A stretch of DNA of 64,000 nt from Curtobacterium sp. 'Ferrero' (GTDB taxonomy: Bacteria > Actinomycetota > Actinomycetes > Actinomycetales > Microbacteriaceae), in the NCBI RefSeq assembly GCF_002412165.1, contig NZ_NXIA01000011.1, positions 1-64,000 of the forward strand, in the 5' to 3' direction. Positions within the stretch are counted from its first letter, which is position 1. The number at the start of each line of letters is the position of its first letter. Shown here in pieces: positions 19,329 to 27,537 of the stretch. Below the pieces are notes generated by a model, which worked only from the letters and a program-made list of their open reading frames with translations, was not told the origin of the DNA and ran no database searches. Both the position numbers and the translations under genes were made by a program.

Positions 19329-20300
19329 TCACCAGGCGTAGTCCTCCGGCGAGGTCTTGTGCCCCGGGAAGATCTCGTCGAGCCGGTCGAGCGCCTGCTG
19401 GTCGAGGCGGATGTCGACGGCGCGGACCGCGGACTCCCACTGCGCCATGGTGCGGGGACCGGTGATCGGTGCGGTGACGGCCGGCTGGTGCAGGAGCCAG
19501 GCGAGGGCGAGCTCCCCGGGGGTGTGGCCGAGTTCCTTGGCGAAGGACTCGTAGGCTGTGAGCTGGTCGCGGTGACCCTCGACGTACTCGGCGCTCCGGC
19601 CCGAGAGTCGGCGGGAACCGTTCTCGGTCTTCTCGATGACGCCGCCGAGCAGACCGCCCTGCAGCGGCGACCACGGGATGACGCCGAGGCCGTAGTGCTC
19701 GGCAGCCGGGAGGACGTCGCGCTCGACGTCGCGGACGACGAGGTTGTAGATCGACTGCTCGCTGACGAGGCCGAGGAAGTTGCGGTGCTTCGCGGCCTCC
19801 TGTGCCTGCGCGATGTGCCAGCCGGCGAAGTTGGACGAGCCGGCGTAGAGCACCTTGCCCTGGGCGACGGCGACCTCGAGGGCCTGCCAGATCTCGTCCC
19901 ACGGGGTCGCGCGGTCGACGTGGTGGAACTGGTAGAGGTCGATGTGGTCGGTCTGCAGGCGCTGCAGGCTCGCGTCCAGTGCCTGGCGGATGTTGTACGC
20001 GCTGAGCTTGCCGCCGTTCGGCCAGTCGATCATGTCGCCGTAGACCTTGGTGGCGAGGACGGTCTTCTCGCGTCGACCGCCGCCCTTCGCGAACCAGCGG
20101 CCGATGATCTCCTCCGTCGCGCCCTTGCCGACCGAGCCGCCGTAGCCGTTCGCCGTGTCGAAGAAGTTCACGCCGAGCTCGTGCGCCCGGTCCATGATGG
20201 CGTGCGAGTCGTCCTCGCTGGTCTCCGGTCCGAAGTTCATCGTCCCGAGCACCGCTCGTGACACCGACAGCCCTGTCCGTCCGAGATGTGTGTAGTCCAT
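19329..20300 (-). CDS. Aldo/keto reductase
   Basis: 323 residues with a TIM-barrel aldo/keto reductase sequence, an NADPH-dependent carbonyl oxidoreductase of unknown substrate. The catalytic tetrad is visible: Asp and Tyr in NFFDTANGYGG, Lys in LATKVYG, His in QFHHVD. NAGSSNFAGW-like (YAGSSNFAGWHIAQAQ), GVIPWSPLQGGLL and the C-terminal cofactor motif ITGPRTMAQWESAV are also present. It is most like the PdxI/YajO-type monomeric reductases. ATG 20300 begins MDYTHLGRTGLSVS, a standard family start. It is divergent from fabH, with a tandem repeat array in the intergenic region. Confidence 0.93.
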   Translation of the reverse strand: MDYTHLGRTGLSVSRAVLGTMNFGPETSEDDSHAIMDRAHELGVNFFDTANGYGGSVGKGATEEIIGRWFAKGGGRREKTVLATKVYGDMIDWPNGGKLSAYNIRQALDASLQRLQTDHIDLYQFHHVDRATPWDEIWQALEVAVAQGKVLYAGSSNFAGWHIAQAQEAAKHRNFLGLVSEQSIYNLVVRDVERDVLPAAEHYGLGVIPWSPLQGGLLGGVIEKTENGSRRLSGRSAEYVEGHRDQLTAYESFAKELGHTPGELALAWLLHQPAVTAPITGPRTMAQWESAVRAVDIRLDQQALDRLDEIFPGHKTSPEDYAW

Positions 20301-20417
20301 GGTGATGGTCTACGCGTGTGCGGGTGGGACAGGGAGGCACTGGCGGTACCGGTCCCGAGGCTCCCGAGGGGTCGGGCGTGTGGTGGTCGGGGTCGCCGGC
20401 GGTCCGTGCGCGTCGGG

Positions 20418-20549
20418 GCGCGTGGTCGGTCGGGGCGGTCGGCCGGGGCGCGTGGTCGGTCGGGGCGCGCGGTCGGACGCGGCGCGTGGTCGGTCGGGGC
20501 GCGCGGTCGGACGCAGCGCGTGGTCGGTCGGGGCGCGCAGTCGGGCGCG
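20418..20549. repeat. Tandem repeat, 34-bp unit
   Basis: Three adjacent 34-base units start at 20448, 20482 and 20516, each beginning GCGCGTGGTCGGTCGGGGCG, with 1-4 differences between them. A fourth, shortened 30-base copy precedes them at 20418. The array fills most of the 293-base space between the divergent aldo/keto reductase and fabH genes. I see no clear promoter within it. Confidence 0.85.
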
Positions 20550-20593
20550 GCGCATGCTCGCCCGGGAATGGGTGCCGCGCGGTGAGGAGTACC

Positions 20594-21571
20594 GTGCCGA
20601 GGGTGGACATCCCAGCACTCCGCGGCAGCCGCATCCTCGGGTTCGGCCACCACCAGCCGTCGCGCACCCTGACCAACGACGAACTCTCGACCATGGTCGA
20701 GACGAACGACGAGTGGATCACCACCCGGACGGGCATCCGCACGCGACACATCGCGGGCCCCGACGACACCGTCACGTCGATGGCGGTGGAGGCCGGTCGC
20801 GCCGCCCTCGCCGACGCGGGGGTCGAGGCAGCTGACGTCGGACTCGTGATCGTCGCGTCGACGACCCACGAGGACCGGGCTCCCCACACAGCCGGACGGG
20901 TCGCCTCGGCCCTCGGCATGACCGGCCGGGCGGCTCCGATCGACATCAACACGGCGTGCAGCGGGTTCGAGTACGCGTTGGGGCTGGCCGACCAGGCGGT
21001 CCGGGTCGGCTCCGCGGACACGGCGCTCGTGATCGGTGCCGAGAAGCTGTCGGGCATCGTCGACTGGACCGACCGGTCGACCTGCGTGCTCGTGGGCGAC
21101 GGTGCCGGAGCCGCCGTGGTCGGTGTGTCGGACGACGCGCAGATCGGTCCCGTGTCGTGGGGGAGCGTGCCGCACCTGCAGAACGCCGTGCGGGTCTCCG
21201 GCGAGCCGGCGTACTTCAACCAGGAGGGCCGCTCGATCTACCGGTGGGCGATCACCGAGGCCGCCGACCATGCCCGAGCCGTCGTCGCAGCGGCGGGGTT
21301 CGGCATCGACGACATCGCGGTCTTCGCCTTCCACCAGGCGAACCTGCGGATCATCGAGCCACTGGTCGAGGCGCTCGGTGGCTCGCCTCGGTACGTGGTA
21401 CGGGACGTCGTCGAGTCGGGCAACACCTCGGCGGCGAGTGTGCCGCTCGGGCTGTCGAAGGCGTGGGCGAAGGGCGACCTGCCGGAGGGGGTCCCGGCTC
21501 TCCTGTTCGGCTTCGGCGGCGGGTTCGCCCATGCCGGGCAGGTGGTGATGACGCCGACGCGCCGCGCCTGA
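20594..21571 (+). CDS. fabH: 3-oxoacyl-ACP synthase III (FabH-like)
   Basis: 325 residues. FabH starts fatty acid synthesis by condensing acyl-CoA with malonyl-ACP. The catalytic triad is present: Cys122 in INTACSGFEYAL, His in FAFHQANLRIIE and Asn in ESGNTSAASVPL. Other family motifs are TNDEWITTRTGIRTRH and VGDGAGAAVVG. It stands alone rather than inside a fab cluster, so it may supply a special substrate or act in another condensation; this is inference. GTG 20594 has GGAG four bases upstream; GTG 20603 is an alternative three codons later. The frame is open further upstream only because the tandem repeat contains no stops. Confidence 0.9.
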   Translation: MPRVDIPALRGSRILGFGHHQPSRTLTNDELSTMVETNDEWITTRTGIRTRHIAGPDDTVTSMAVEAGRAALADAGVEAADVGLVIVASTTHEDRAPHTAGRVASALGMTGRAAPIDINTACSGFEYALGLADQAVRVGSADTALVIGAEKLSGIVDWTDRSTCVLVGDGAGAAVVGVSDDAQIGPVSWGSVPHLQNAVRVSGEPAYFNQEGRSIYRWAITEAADHARAVVAAAGFGIDDIAVFAFHQANLRIIEPLVEALGGSPRYVVRDVVESGNTSAASVPLGLSKAWAKGDLPEGVPALLFGFGGGFAHAGQVVMTPTRRA

Positions 21572-21610
21572 CGACGCGCGCCGCACTGCTCGCGCTGCGG
21601 GGCGGTCGCG

Positions 21611-22600
21611 CTACGAGCGGTCGGCGGGCCCCGGGTCGGGCGTCTCGGCCCAGAGATCCTCGCGTTGTCGTCGCCAGGGCAGGGCCCCGCGCTTCCGGCC
21701 GTGGTCCTGGTCGCCGTGGTCGTCACGGACATCGTCCGCGCCGCGGTCAGCGTTCCGGCCGGCGTCGCGCGGCGCCGGTTCGAGGCGCTTGCGGCCACGC
21801 CGCGTCGGCTCCGCTGCCGGCTCGAGGACGACGGGGAAGTGCGCCGGCGGGACACCGAAGCCCGAGCGTGACGCCTGGACCACCCGACGCCCGAGCGCGT
21901 GGTTGCCGAGCCCGCCCACTGCTGCGCCGATCCCGAACGGGAGTGCACGTCCGACGATCGTCGACCCCTGGCGCGCGGCGAACCGACGGACGAACTGGTC
22001 GCGTACCTGTCCGCCGATGCCGGAGACGACCTGCTTCGGCAGCGAGGCCGTCACCATCTCGCCCCAGAACGCGGTCCGTGCCTGCCCGCCCGCGGCCTGT
22101 CCGGCCAGCTGCTTGATCAGTTGCGTGCCCGGCGTGCCGAGGATCATCGCCATCACCAGCGTCCGCGCCCGCTCGGGGTCGTCGAGGGCGATGCCGTGCA
22201 CCTCCGTCACCGACTGCGCGAACAGCGCCGTGGTCTCGAGGAACCCGACGGTCTCGGCCCCGCTCAGTCCGAGGGCCGCCGCCATGCCGACCCCGGGGAT
22301 CACCGCGCTGGCACCGACCGCGGCACCTCCCGAGGTGACGGCGGTGAGGTACTGCCGTTCGAGGATCTGGATGATCTCGGCCGGGCTCGCGTCCGGGTGC
22401 TTCCGTCGCAGCCGGTTGACGTGCGCCACCACGACCGGGCGTTGTACGTCGAGCACCCGGTCCAACCACTTCGTCCACCCACCGGGGGTGCCGGTGCCGG
22501 TACTGGTCGCATCGACCGTGCCGTTCGTCGCGCGGGTGTCGGGGTCGAGCGGGGCGACCGGCATCGGGATGATCGCGCCGTCCTTGTGCTCTCGGGCCAT
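21611..22600 (-). CDS. EcsC-like conserved hypothetical protein
   Basis: 329 residues. The central part (AAVGASAVIPGVGMAAALGLSGAETVGFLETTALFAQSVTEVHG, split by glycine-rich hydrophobic turns) followed by DDPERARTLVMAMILGTPG resembles EcsC-family proteins, which carry an amphipathic glycine/alanine-rich membrane-associated core. The C-terminal 80 residues are highly charged and probably disordered. Function unknown. It converges on fabH with about 39 bases between them. ATG 22600 begins MAREHKDGAIIPM. Confidence 0.6.
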   Translation of the reverse strand: MAREHKDGAIIPMPVAPLDPDTRATNGTVDATSTGTGTPGGWTKWLDRVLDVQRPVVVAHVNRLRRKHPDASPAEIIQILERQYLTAVTSGGAAVGASAVIPGVGMAAALGLSGAETVGFLETTALFAQSVTEVHGIALDDPERARTLVMAMILGTPGTQLIKQLAGQAAGGQARTAFWGEMVTASLPKQVVSGIGGQVRDQFVRRFAARQGSTIVGRALPFGIGAAVGGLGNHALGRRVVQASRSGFGVPPAHFPVVLEPAAEPTRRGRKRLEPAPRDAGRNADRGADDVRDDHGDQDHGRKRGALPWRRQREDLWAETPDPGPADRS

Positions 22601-22716
22601 GCGGGAGACCGTACGCCGCGCTGGTGGGAGCCCTCCGCACGGTCATCGGCAGGGCCCCGGTACGGCCGTCGGCGCGGGAGCCACAGCACGGTCATCAGGG
22701 CGGGACTCCCGCCCGG

Positions 22717-23640
22717 TCACCGGCACGGGACGCCCGCGCGACGGAGTGCCGCGCGGATCCGCTCGGGGTGCAGCAGGTCCGTCCAGGTCAGTCGCACCAC
22801 GAACCGGACCTCGGGGAACGATCGGATGAAGTCCTCGCGCTGTTTCTCGCGCCAGTGCGCCTCGGCGGTCGTCGAGCCCGCGAGCATGTCCGGGTCCTCG
22901 TACTTCGCGCGGCCGTCGACCTCGACGACGACTCCCTGATCCGGGAACCAGAAGTCGACCACAGCCGATCGTTCGCCCGAGCGATGGAACCCGTGCTGCT
23001 GCACCGGCTCGGGCGTGCCGAGCTGACGGAACCGGACGCGACACATCGACTCCGCCGGGGATCCGGACAGCGTCGAGGCCATCTCGACGACAGCTCGCGC
23101 CTTCGTGCCGCCGGTCTGGAGTCTGCTGAGTTCCTGTTGCAACGCCGCGCGTGTGGTCTGGTTCGTCCGGAGGACGTGGTCGACGATCGGGACGGCCACG
23201 AGCGTCGCCCGCCGCGATGCGATGTCCACCGCGGTCCGGGCAGCCGTGGTCGTCCGGAACCCGAGGACCTCGGTGTGTGCGGTGACGGGGCGGTCGCGGA
23301 CGCCGTGACGGGTCAGCCGGGCAGTGACCCGAGTCGTCCCGGTGGATGAGTCGGCGGCGTGCACTCGGTCGGGCCAGGCGCTGATGACCGGCAGGCCGAG
23401 CAGGGCACACGCCGACTCGTGGGAGAGGACGAACGGTTCGGTGATGTACGGCGCGGTTGCCCGGATGAGGAGGGCGTGACGTTCGTCGGCACGGAGGTCA
23501 GCGAGCGTGTGGGCTCGGACCAGCACACCCGGCCGCACGCGTTCGTACACGCCGTCCGCGGCCCGACGTTCCAGTGTCCGCCGCTCCGCGCCCGTCAGGC
23601 CGCGTGTCCGGATGAGGTCGATGTCGAAGGCTCGGTTCAC
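22717..23640 (-). CDS. AbiEi/DUF559-like protein with PD-(D/E)XK-type C-terminus
   Basis: 307 residues. The N-terminal region (RRAADGVYERVRPGVLVRA) resembles the winged-helix/AbiEi-like antitoxin segment. The C-terminal part (AVVDFWFPDQGVVVEVDGRAKY followed by WREKQREDFIR) has the D...ExD pattern of DUF559/Vsr-like nuclease folds, where the D and E-V-D residues would bind metal. Proteins of this combined type are abundant in high-GC actinobacteria, often alone, and their role is not established. The start at GTG 23640 is a guess: it precedes the first conserved segment, but no clear Shine-Dalgarno is present and the frame is open to 23853. Confidence 0.6.
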   Translation of the reverse strand: MNRAFDIDLIRTRGLTGAERRTLERRAADGVYERVRPGVLVRAHTLADLRADERHALLIRATAPYITEPFVLSHESACALLGLPVISAWPDRVHAADSSTGTTRVTARLTRHGVRDRPVTAHTEVLGFRTTTAARTAVDIASRRATLVAVPIVDHVLRTNQTTRAALQQELSRLQTGGTKARAVVEMASTLSGSPAESMCRVRFRQLGTPEPVQQHGFHRSGERSAVVDFWFPDQGVVVEVDGRAKYEDPDMLAGSTTAEAHWREKQREDFIRSFPEVRFVVRLTWTDLLHPERIRAALRRAGVPCR

Positions 23641-23772
23641 CTGACGACCATCGCCGACGACGGGTGCCGCGTCTGGCGGAGCGTTGTGAACGGTGGACGA
23701 GACTGTCGGGAACGCCCCCTGTGGAGGACTCGTGGCCAGCTCACGCCCGTGAACGTGCGACGAACCACCGGA

Positions 23773-23849
23773 CGATCGACGGGTGTTTCGTCGGCAGATG
23801 CACGCGTTCCGGATGCGCGTGTATCTTCCGGCAAAACGCTCGTCGATCG
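23773..23849. repeat. Long imperfect inverted repeat beside the flagellar cluster
   Basis: The left arm begins CGATCGACGGGTGTTT at 23773 and the right arm ends with its near complement at 23849; each arm is about 34 bases with a few mismatches and a 9-base loop. It lies in the 281-base gap between the DUF559-like gene and fliW, so it may end fliW transcription. Parts of it resemble the direct repeat at 31718-31835. Confidence 0.6.
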
Positions 23850-23921
23850 ACACGTGGATCGTCGAAGCGCGGGCGTTTCCTGGGCCTGGGCCTGGACCGG
23901 GGGGCGCGGCAGCGCCTCGCG

Positions 23922-24287
23922 CTACCGGCGCGCGAGCTCGGCGCGCAGCGGGAAGTCCTGGTCCTCGAGGATGAGCTGCGCGCCGACCGACGTGCGGGCG
24001 TTCACGACCACGGGTGCGAGCAGGTTGACGGTCGTGCCCTCCTCGCCCGGGTTCGCGACGACGAGCAGCATCGCGTCCTCCGGCGCCGCCAGCCCGAGCA
24101 CGTCGACCTGCGCCGACGTCAGCTCCGGTGCGTACGACGGCAGGTGCACGGCCGCGTCGAGCAGGAACAGCCTGGCCCCGTCGCCCACGAGCGAGAACAG
24201 CCCGTCCGCGCCGTCGACCGGCACGAGCGTGAACGCGGAGCCGCCGAGACCGAACGGCGGGACGGGGAAGGTCAGGTCGATGCTCAT
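23922..24287 (-). CDS. fliW: Flagellar assembly factor FliW
   Basis: 121 residues, at the short end for FliW. FliW binds flagellin and antagonises the translational repressor CsrA. Family motifs include FGLGGSAFTLVPV, MLLVVANPGEEG, and NLLAPVVVNARTSVGAQLIL near the C-terminus. It is last in the flgN-flgK-flgL-fliW operon and its ATG overlaps the flgL stop by 4 bases. csrA, the usual partner next door, is absent from the window, so either it lies elsewhere or FliW works without it here. Confidence 0.9.
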   Translation of the reverse strand: MSIDLTFPVPPFGLGGSAFTLVPVDGADGLFSLVGDGARLFLLDAAVHLPSYAPELTSAQVDVLGLAAPEDAMLLVVANPGEEGTTVNLLAPVVVNARTSVGAQLILEDQDFPLRAELARR

Positions 24288-25165
24288 CGGAGGTAGTCCA
24301 TCAGGGTCGGCTGCAGCACCTTCGCCGTGACGGCCAGTGCTGCCTGGTAGTTGGTCTGCTGCACCTGCAGGTCGAGGACGGCCTTCGCGAGGTCCTTGTC
24401 CTCCACCCCGGAGCGACGGCCCTCGAGTGCGACGGACTGCGTCTTCAGCGAGTCCTGCGCGGCGAGGGCGGTGGCGTGCCGCACGCCGACGTCGGCCTGG
24501 GCGCTCCGCACCGTGGCGATCGCGCCGTCCACGTCGGTGATCCTCGGGTTCACGTTCACGCCGTTCTGCAGGTCGGACACGATGGAGTCGATCACGGAGA
24601 ACACCGAAAACGACCCCGCCCCGAACACGGACGCCCCGGGGGTGTCGACGCGGACCGACTGGTCGTCGCCGACCCGACGGCTGACCGCGGTCGCGGAGGC
24701 CGTCCACCCGGTCGTGGGGTCGTAGGCTCCCGAGGCGGTCGACGCGCCCGCGAACAGGTTCCTGGTGCCGTACGTGTCGTTGGCTCGTCCCTCGATGTCG
24801 GTCTTCAAGGACCGGAACTCGGTGATGAAGGCGTCGCGGTCGGTGTCGCTCATGGTGCCGGAGTTCGCCGCCTGCACGGTGAGGTCGCGGACGTTGTTCA
24901 GCAGCGAGTACACCGAGGACAGCGTCGAGTCGGTCGTGGCGAGCCAGCCGACGGCGTCGTCCGCGTTGCGGGCGTACTGCGCGTTCGCGGCCTGCTCCTT
25001 GCGGACCTGCATCGACGTACCGGTGCCGACCGGGTCGTCCGACGGCTTGGCGATGTTCTTCAGCGTCGTGGCCTGGTCGGTGAGCTGCGCGACCTTCGCC
25101 GCACCGGCCTGCAGCCGAGCCGAGGCTGTCGCCATCGACATCTGGGTGGTCACCCGGGTGATCAT
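24284..25165 (-). CDS. flgL: Flagellar hook-associated protein 3 (FlgL)
   Basis: 293 residues, normal for FlgL, the junction protein between the hook (via FlgK) and the flagellin filament. The N-terminal ITRVTTQMSMATASARLQ and the D0/D1-like helices (PSDDPVGTGTSMQVRKEQ) and the C-terminal VLDLQVQQTNYQAALAVTAK segment show the flagellin-like coiled-coil ends. It starts at ATG 25165, 2 bases after flgK, and overlaps fliW. Exported by the flagellar type III apparatus. Confidence 0.93.
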   Translation of the reverse strand: MITRVTTQMSMATASARLQAGAAKVAQLTDQATTLKNIAKPSDDPVGTGTSMQVRKEQAANAQYARNADDAVGWLATTDSTLSSVYSLLNNVRDLTVQAANSGTMSDTDRDAFITEFRSLKTDIEGRANDTYGTRNLFAGASTASGAYDPTTGWTASATAVSRRVGDDQSVRVDTPGASVFGAGSFSVFSVIDSIVSDLQNGVNVNPRITDVDGAIATVRSAQADVGVRHATALAAQDSLKTQSVALEGRRSGVEDKDLAKAVLDLQVQQTNYQAALAVTAKVLQPTLMDYLR

Positions 25166-25167
25166 GT

Positions 25168-26589
25168 TCAGCTCCTGCCGACGAGGCCGACGCGGTTGAT
25201 GAGGGTGTCGAGCATCTCGTCGACGGCGGTGAGGACGCGTGCCGCGCCCTGGTACGCGTGCTGGTAGCTCAGCAGGTTGACGTTCTCCTCGTCGAGGTCG
25301 ACGCCCGCCCCGGACTGCTGCTGGGTGCGCGCGCTGGTCAGGGCGAGTCCGGTCAGCGTCGATTCGGACGCGGCCGTCCTGGAGGCACTGCCCACCCCCG
25401 TCACGAACCTCGCCCAGGCGGCGTCGGCGCCGTCCGTCGCTGCGCCGAGCCGCGAGAGCGTGTCGGCGAACGAGTCGTCCAGCTCGCCCGACGCGTTCCG
25501 CGTCGCCAGCCCGTCCGCGCCGGTCGGCACGACCGAGAGCCCCTGCGCTGCCGGGGCGCCGGTGGCGAGGGCGAAGAACGGCGCACCGGTGGTGCCCGCC
25601 GGGGTCGTCCCCGTCGTGTGCACCGCGTTGACGGCGGTCGCGAGCGTCGTCGCGACGCTGTCGTACGAGGCGGCGGCCTCGGCCAGGGCGCCGCCCGTCC
25701 CCTGACCGTCGGCGGGGGCGAGGAGCGCGAGGTTCCCGCCGATCGAGCCGCCGGACAGCGTCACGGACCCGGCGGACCCCGAGGTCCACGTGAGCGTGAC
25801 GGCGGTGCCGTCGCGGAGCGAGGTCGCACCGCCGAGCGCCACCGCGCGGGCGTCGGTGCCCTGCACGATCGGGTTGCCGCCGATGAGGACGTCGGCGGTA
25901 CCGTCGGCGTTCGTCCGGACCGTGCCGCCGGCGAGCGTCGCGATCTGTTCGGTGAGCTGGTCGCGCTGGTCGAGGAGCTCGTTCGCGTTGCCGCCGCCGG
26001 CGAGCGTGGACCGGATCTGCCCGTTGAGGTCGGCGACCTGCTTCGCGGCGTCGTTGAGCTGCGTCACCTGTGCAGCGACCGTCGTCCTGGTGGTCGCCCA
26101 CTGCTGCTCGACGGCCTTCGACCCGCTCGACAGCGTCGACGCGACGGTGTTCGCGGCACCGAGGAGCGTGCTGGCGGCTCCGGGGTCGTCGGGGTGGGCG
26201 GCGAGCTGCCCCCACGCCGACCAGAAGGCGTCGAGCCGGTTCGACAGTCCGTCGTCGCCGGGTTCGTGCAGGCCGGTCTCGAGCGCCGAGAGCGCGGTCG
26301 CCCGGGCGTCGGCGTACGCGGACGACCCCGCTGCCTGCCGCACTCCCGCGTCGAGCGTCAGCGAACCGAGCCGGGCGATCCCGTCGACCGAGACGCCCTG
26401 ACCCGCGAGCGCTGCCGTCCCACGCATGAACCCGGTCTGGACGGCGGGGACCGACGACTGCGTCACGCGCTGCCGGGTGTACCCGGCGGTGCCGGCGTTC
26501 GCGATGTTCTGCCCGGTCACGTCGATGCCGGCGCGGGCTGCGGCGAGGCCGGAGGCCGCGGTCGCGAGTGATCCGAAGGTGCTGACCAC
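25168..26589 (-). CDS. flgK: Flagellar hook-associated protein 1 (FlgK)
   Basis: 473 residues. FlgK forms the first hook-filament junction layer. The rod/hook family N-terminus is clear: GLAAARAGIDVTGQNIANAG followed by TAGYTRQRV. The C-terminus has NLLSYQHAYQGAARVLTAVD as in FlgK and FlgE relatives. The centre is Ala/Gly/Thr-rich with LLDQRDQLTEQIA, a conserved FlgK element. GTG 26589 is used because it lies 2 bases after the flgN stop and gives MVSTFGSLATAASGL. It is second in the flgN-flgK-flgL-fliW operon. Confidence 0.94.
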   Translation of the reverse strand: MVSTFGSLATAASGLAAARAGIDVTGQNIANAGTAGYTRQRVTQSSVPAVQTGFMRGTAALAGQGVSVDGIARLGSLTLDAGVRQAAGSSAYADARATALSALETGLHEPGDDGLSNRLDAFWSAWGQLAAHPDDPGAASTLLGAANTVASTLSSGSKAVEQQWATTRTTVAAQVTQLNDAAKQVADLNGQIRSTLAGGGNANELLDQRDQLTEQIATLAGGTVRTNADGTADVLIGGNPIVQGTDARAVALGGATSLRDGTAVTLTWTSGSAGSVTLSGGSIGGNLALLAPADGQGTGGALAEAAASYDSVATTLATAVNAVHTTGTTPAGTTGAPFFALATGAPAAQGLSVVPTGADGLATRNASGELDDSFADTLSRLGAATDGADAAWARFVTGVGSASRTAASESTLTGLALTSARTQQQSGAGVDLDEENVNLLSYQHAYQGAARVLTAVDEMLDTLINRVGLVGRS

Positions 26590-26591
26590 GG

Positions 26592-27077
26592 CTACAGGTT
26601 CCCCTCGAACAATCGGGCGCCGTCGGTGCCGGAGCCGCTCGACCCCGACGCGTCGTACGTTGCGGCGCCGGTGACGGTGCCGGCGAGGGTCTCCTCGGTG
26701 GCGTGCGCGGCGGCGCGGAGGAAGCGGTCGTTCTCGTCGCGGAGCGCACCGATCTGCGTGGTGAGCTCGACCATCGCGGTGAGGTGCGCGGCGAGGATCT
26801 CGCCCCAGGGGCCGTTCGGCGCCGCGGCGACCACGTCCCGCAGGGGAGCGTCGGCGGGGACGCCCCACTCCTCGGCGACGGCGGCGCTCGAGGCGGCGCG
26901 CTCGAGTCCGGTGCTGCGGAGCCGCTCGAGGACCTGCTCGACCTCGCGGCTGGCGTGCGAGACCCAGCGGGAGCGCCCGGCGGCGAGCAGCAGCTGCTCC
27001 TCCTCGAGCTTGAAGGTGAGCAGTTCGAGCAGTTCGCGCTCGCGCCAGAGGACGGCGGACAGGTCGTTCACGCTCAT
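26592..27077 (-). CDS. flgN: FlgN-like flagellar export chaperone
   Basis: 161 residues, almost all helical. FlgN-type chaperones escort FlgK and FlgL to the export gate. The sequence LWRERELLELLTFKLEEEQLLL at residues 9-30 is the typical FlgN opening helix, and a C-terminal coiled coil (LTTQIGALRDENDRFL) follows. The position directly before flgK and flgL supports the call. ATG 27077 has GGGAGGAG 4-5 bases upstream, the strongest ribosome site in the cluster. It is first in the operon, about 50 bases downstream of a sigma-28-like promoter. Confidence 0.85.
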   Translation of the reverse strand: MSVNDLSAVLWRERELLELLTFKLEEEQLLLAAGRSRWVSHASREVEQVLERLRSTGLERAASSAAVAEEWGVPADAPLRDVVAAAPNGPWGEILAAHLTAMVELTTQIGALRDENDRFLRAAAHATEETLAGTVTGAATYDASGSSGSGTDGARLFEGNL

Positions 27078-27127
27078 CAGCTCCTCCCGTGTGGTCGATC
27101 GGTCCGTCATGTGGCGGACACCGGGGA

Positions 27128-27154
27128 CTATCGGCCCGAGGCGACGCGCCGTAA
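27128..27154 (-). promoter_or_regulatory. Sigma-28-like promoter for flgN-flgK-flgL-fliW
   Basis: Read on the minus strand, TTAC, 15 bases, then GCCGATAG. The -10 matches the flagellar consensus GCCGATAA in 7 of 8 positions and the 15-base spacer is exact; the -35 (TAAA) fits in two of four positions. The flgN start lies about 50 bases downstream. Confidence 0.65.
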
Positions 27155-27348
27155 GCGCGGTGCGTGCCGAGGCGTGCGTCCGGCGGTCGTGACGCGCCCG
27201 CCGGACGTACCCCGTGCCTCCCGGCCGAGCGGCGAACGGGGGACAGAACGTGCCGTTCCACGTCCCCGGTCCCCCCAAATGCCGACCCGGAAAGCGGCGG
27301 GACACCCCCGCACTGGGTACGCATGAGGGCCTGTTCAGAGCATTGCCA

Positions 27349-27434
27349 GCCGATACATTCGGAATGCACACCGGGGGACACCCGGACCGCGCGATCAGGA
27401 TCGCGGGTGCACCCGCCCGGAGGGACCCGGGCGG
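27349..27434 (+). other. Structured leader before the flagellar sigma gene
   Basis: Part of the 460-base gene-free region between flgN and the sigma factor gene. It holds a GCCGATAC at 27349-27356 (a possible sigma-28 -10 without a good -35), a hairpin CGCGATC-AG-GATCGCG at 27390-27405 and a second hairpin with 8-base perfect arms at 27413-27434 about 100 bases before the start codon. The rest of the region shows nothing else I can interpret. Confidence 0.4.
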
Positions 27435-27537
27435 TCTTCGACGTCCGTTCCGGCCTGCCGAGGCCGGTCGTCGTCGTGCCCACCGACGGGCAGGCCCACG
27501 GACGGGTGAGACGCAGGTCGACCAGGGGATCAGCAGC

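Noticed and set aside
20418..20549. Short regularly repeated units that might be a CRISPR array
   Set aside because: The units are contiguous with no unique spacers, and no cas genes are in the window. The same holds for the arrays at 29384 and 50396.
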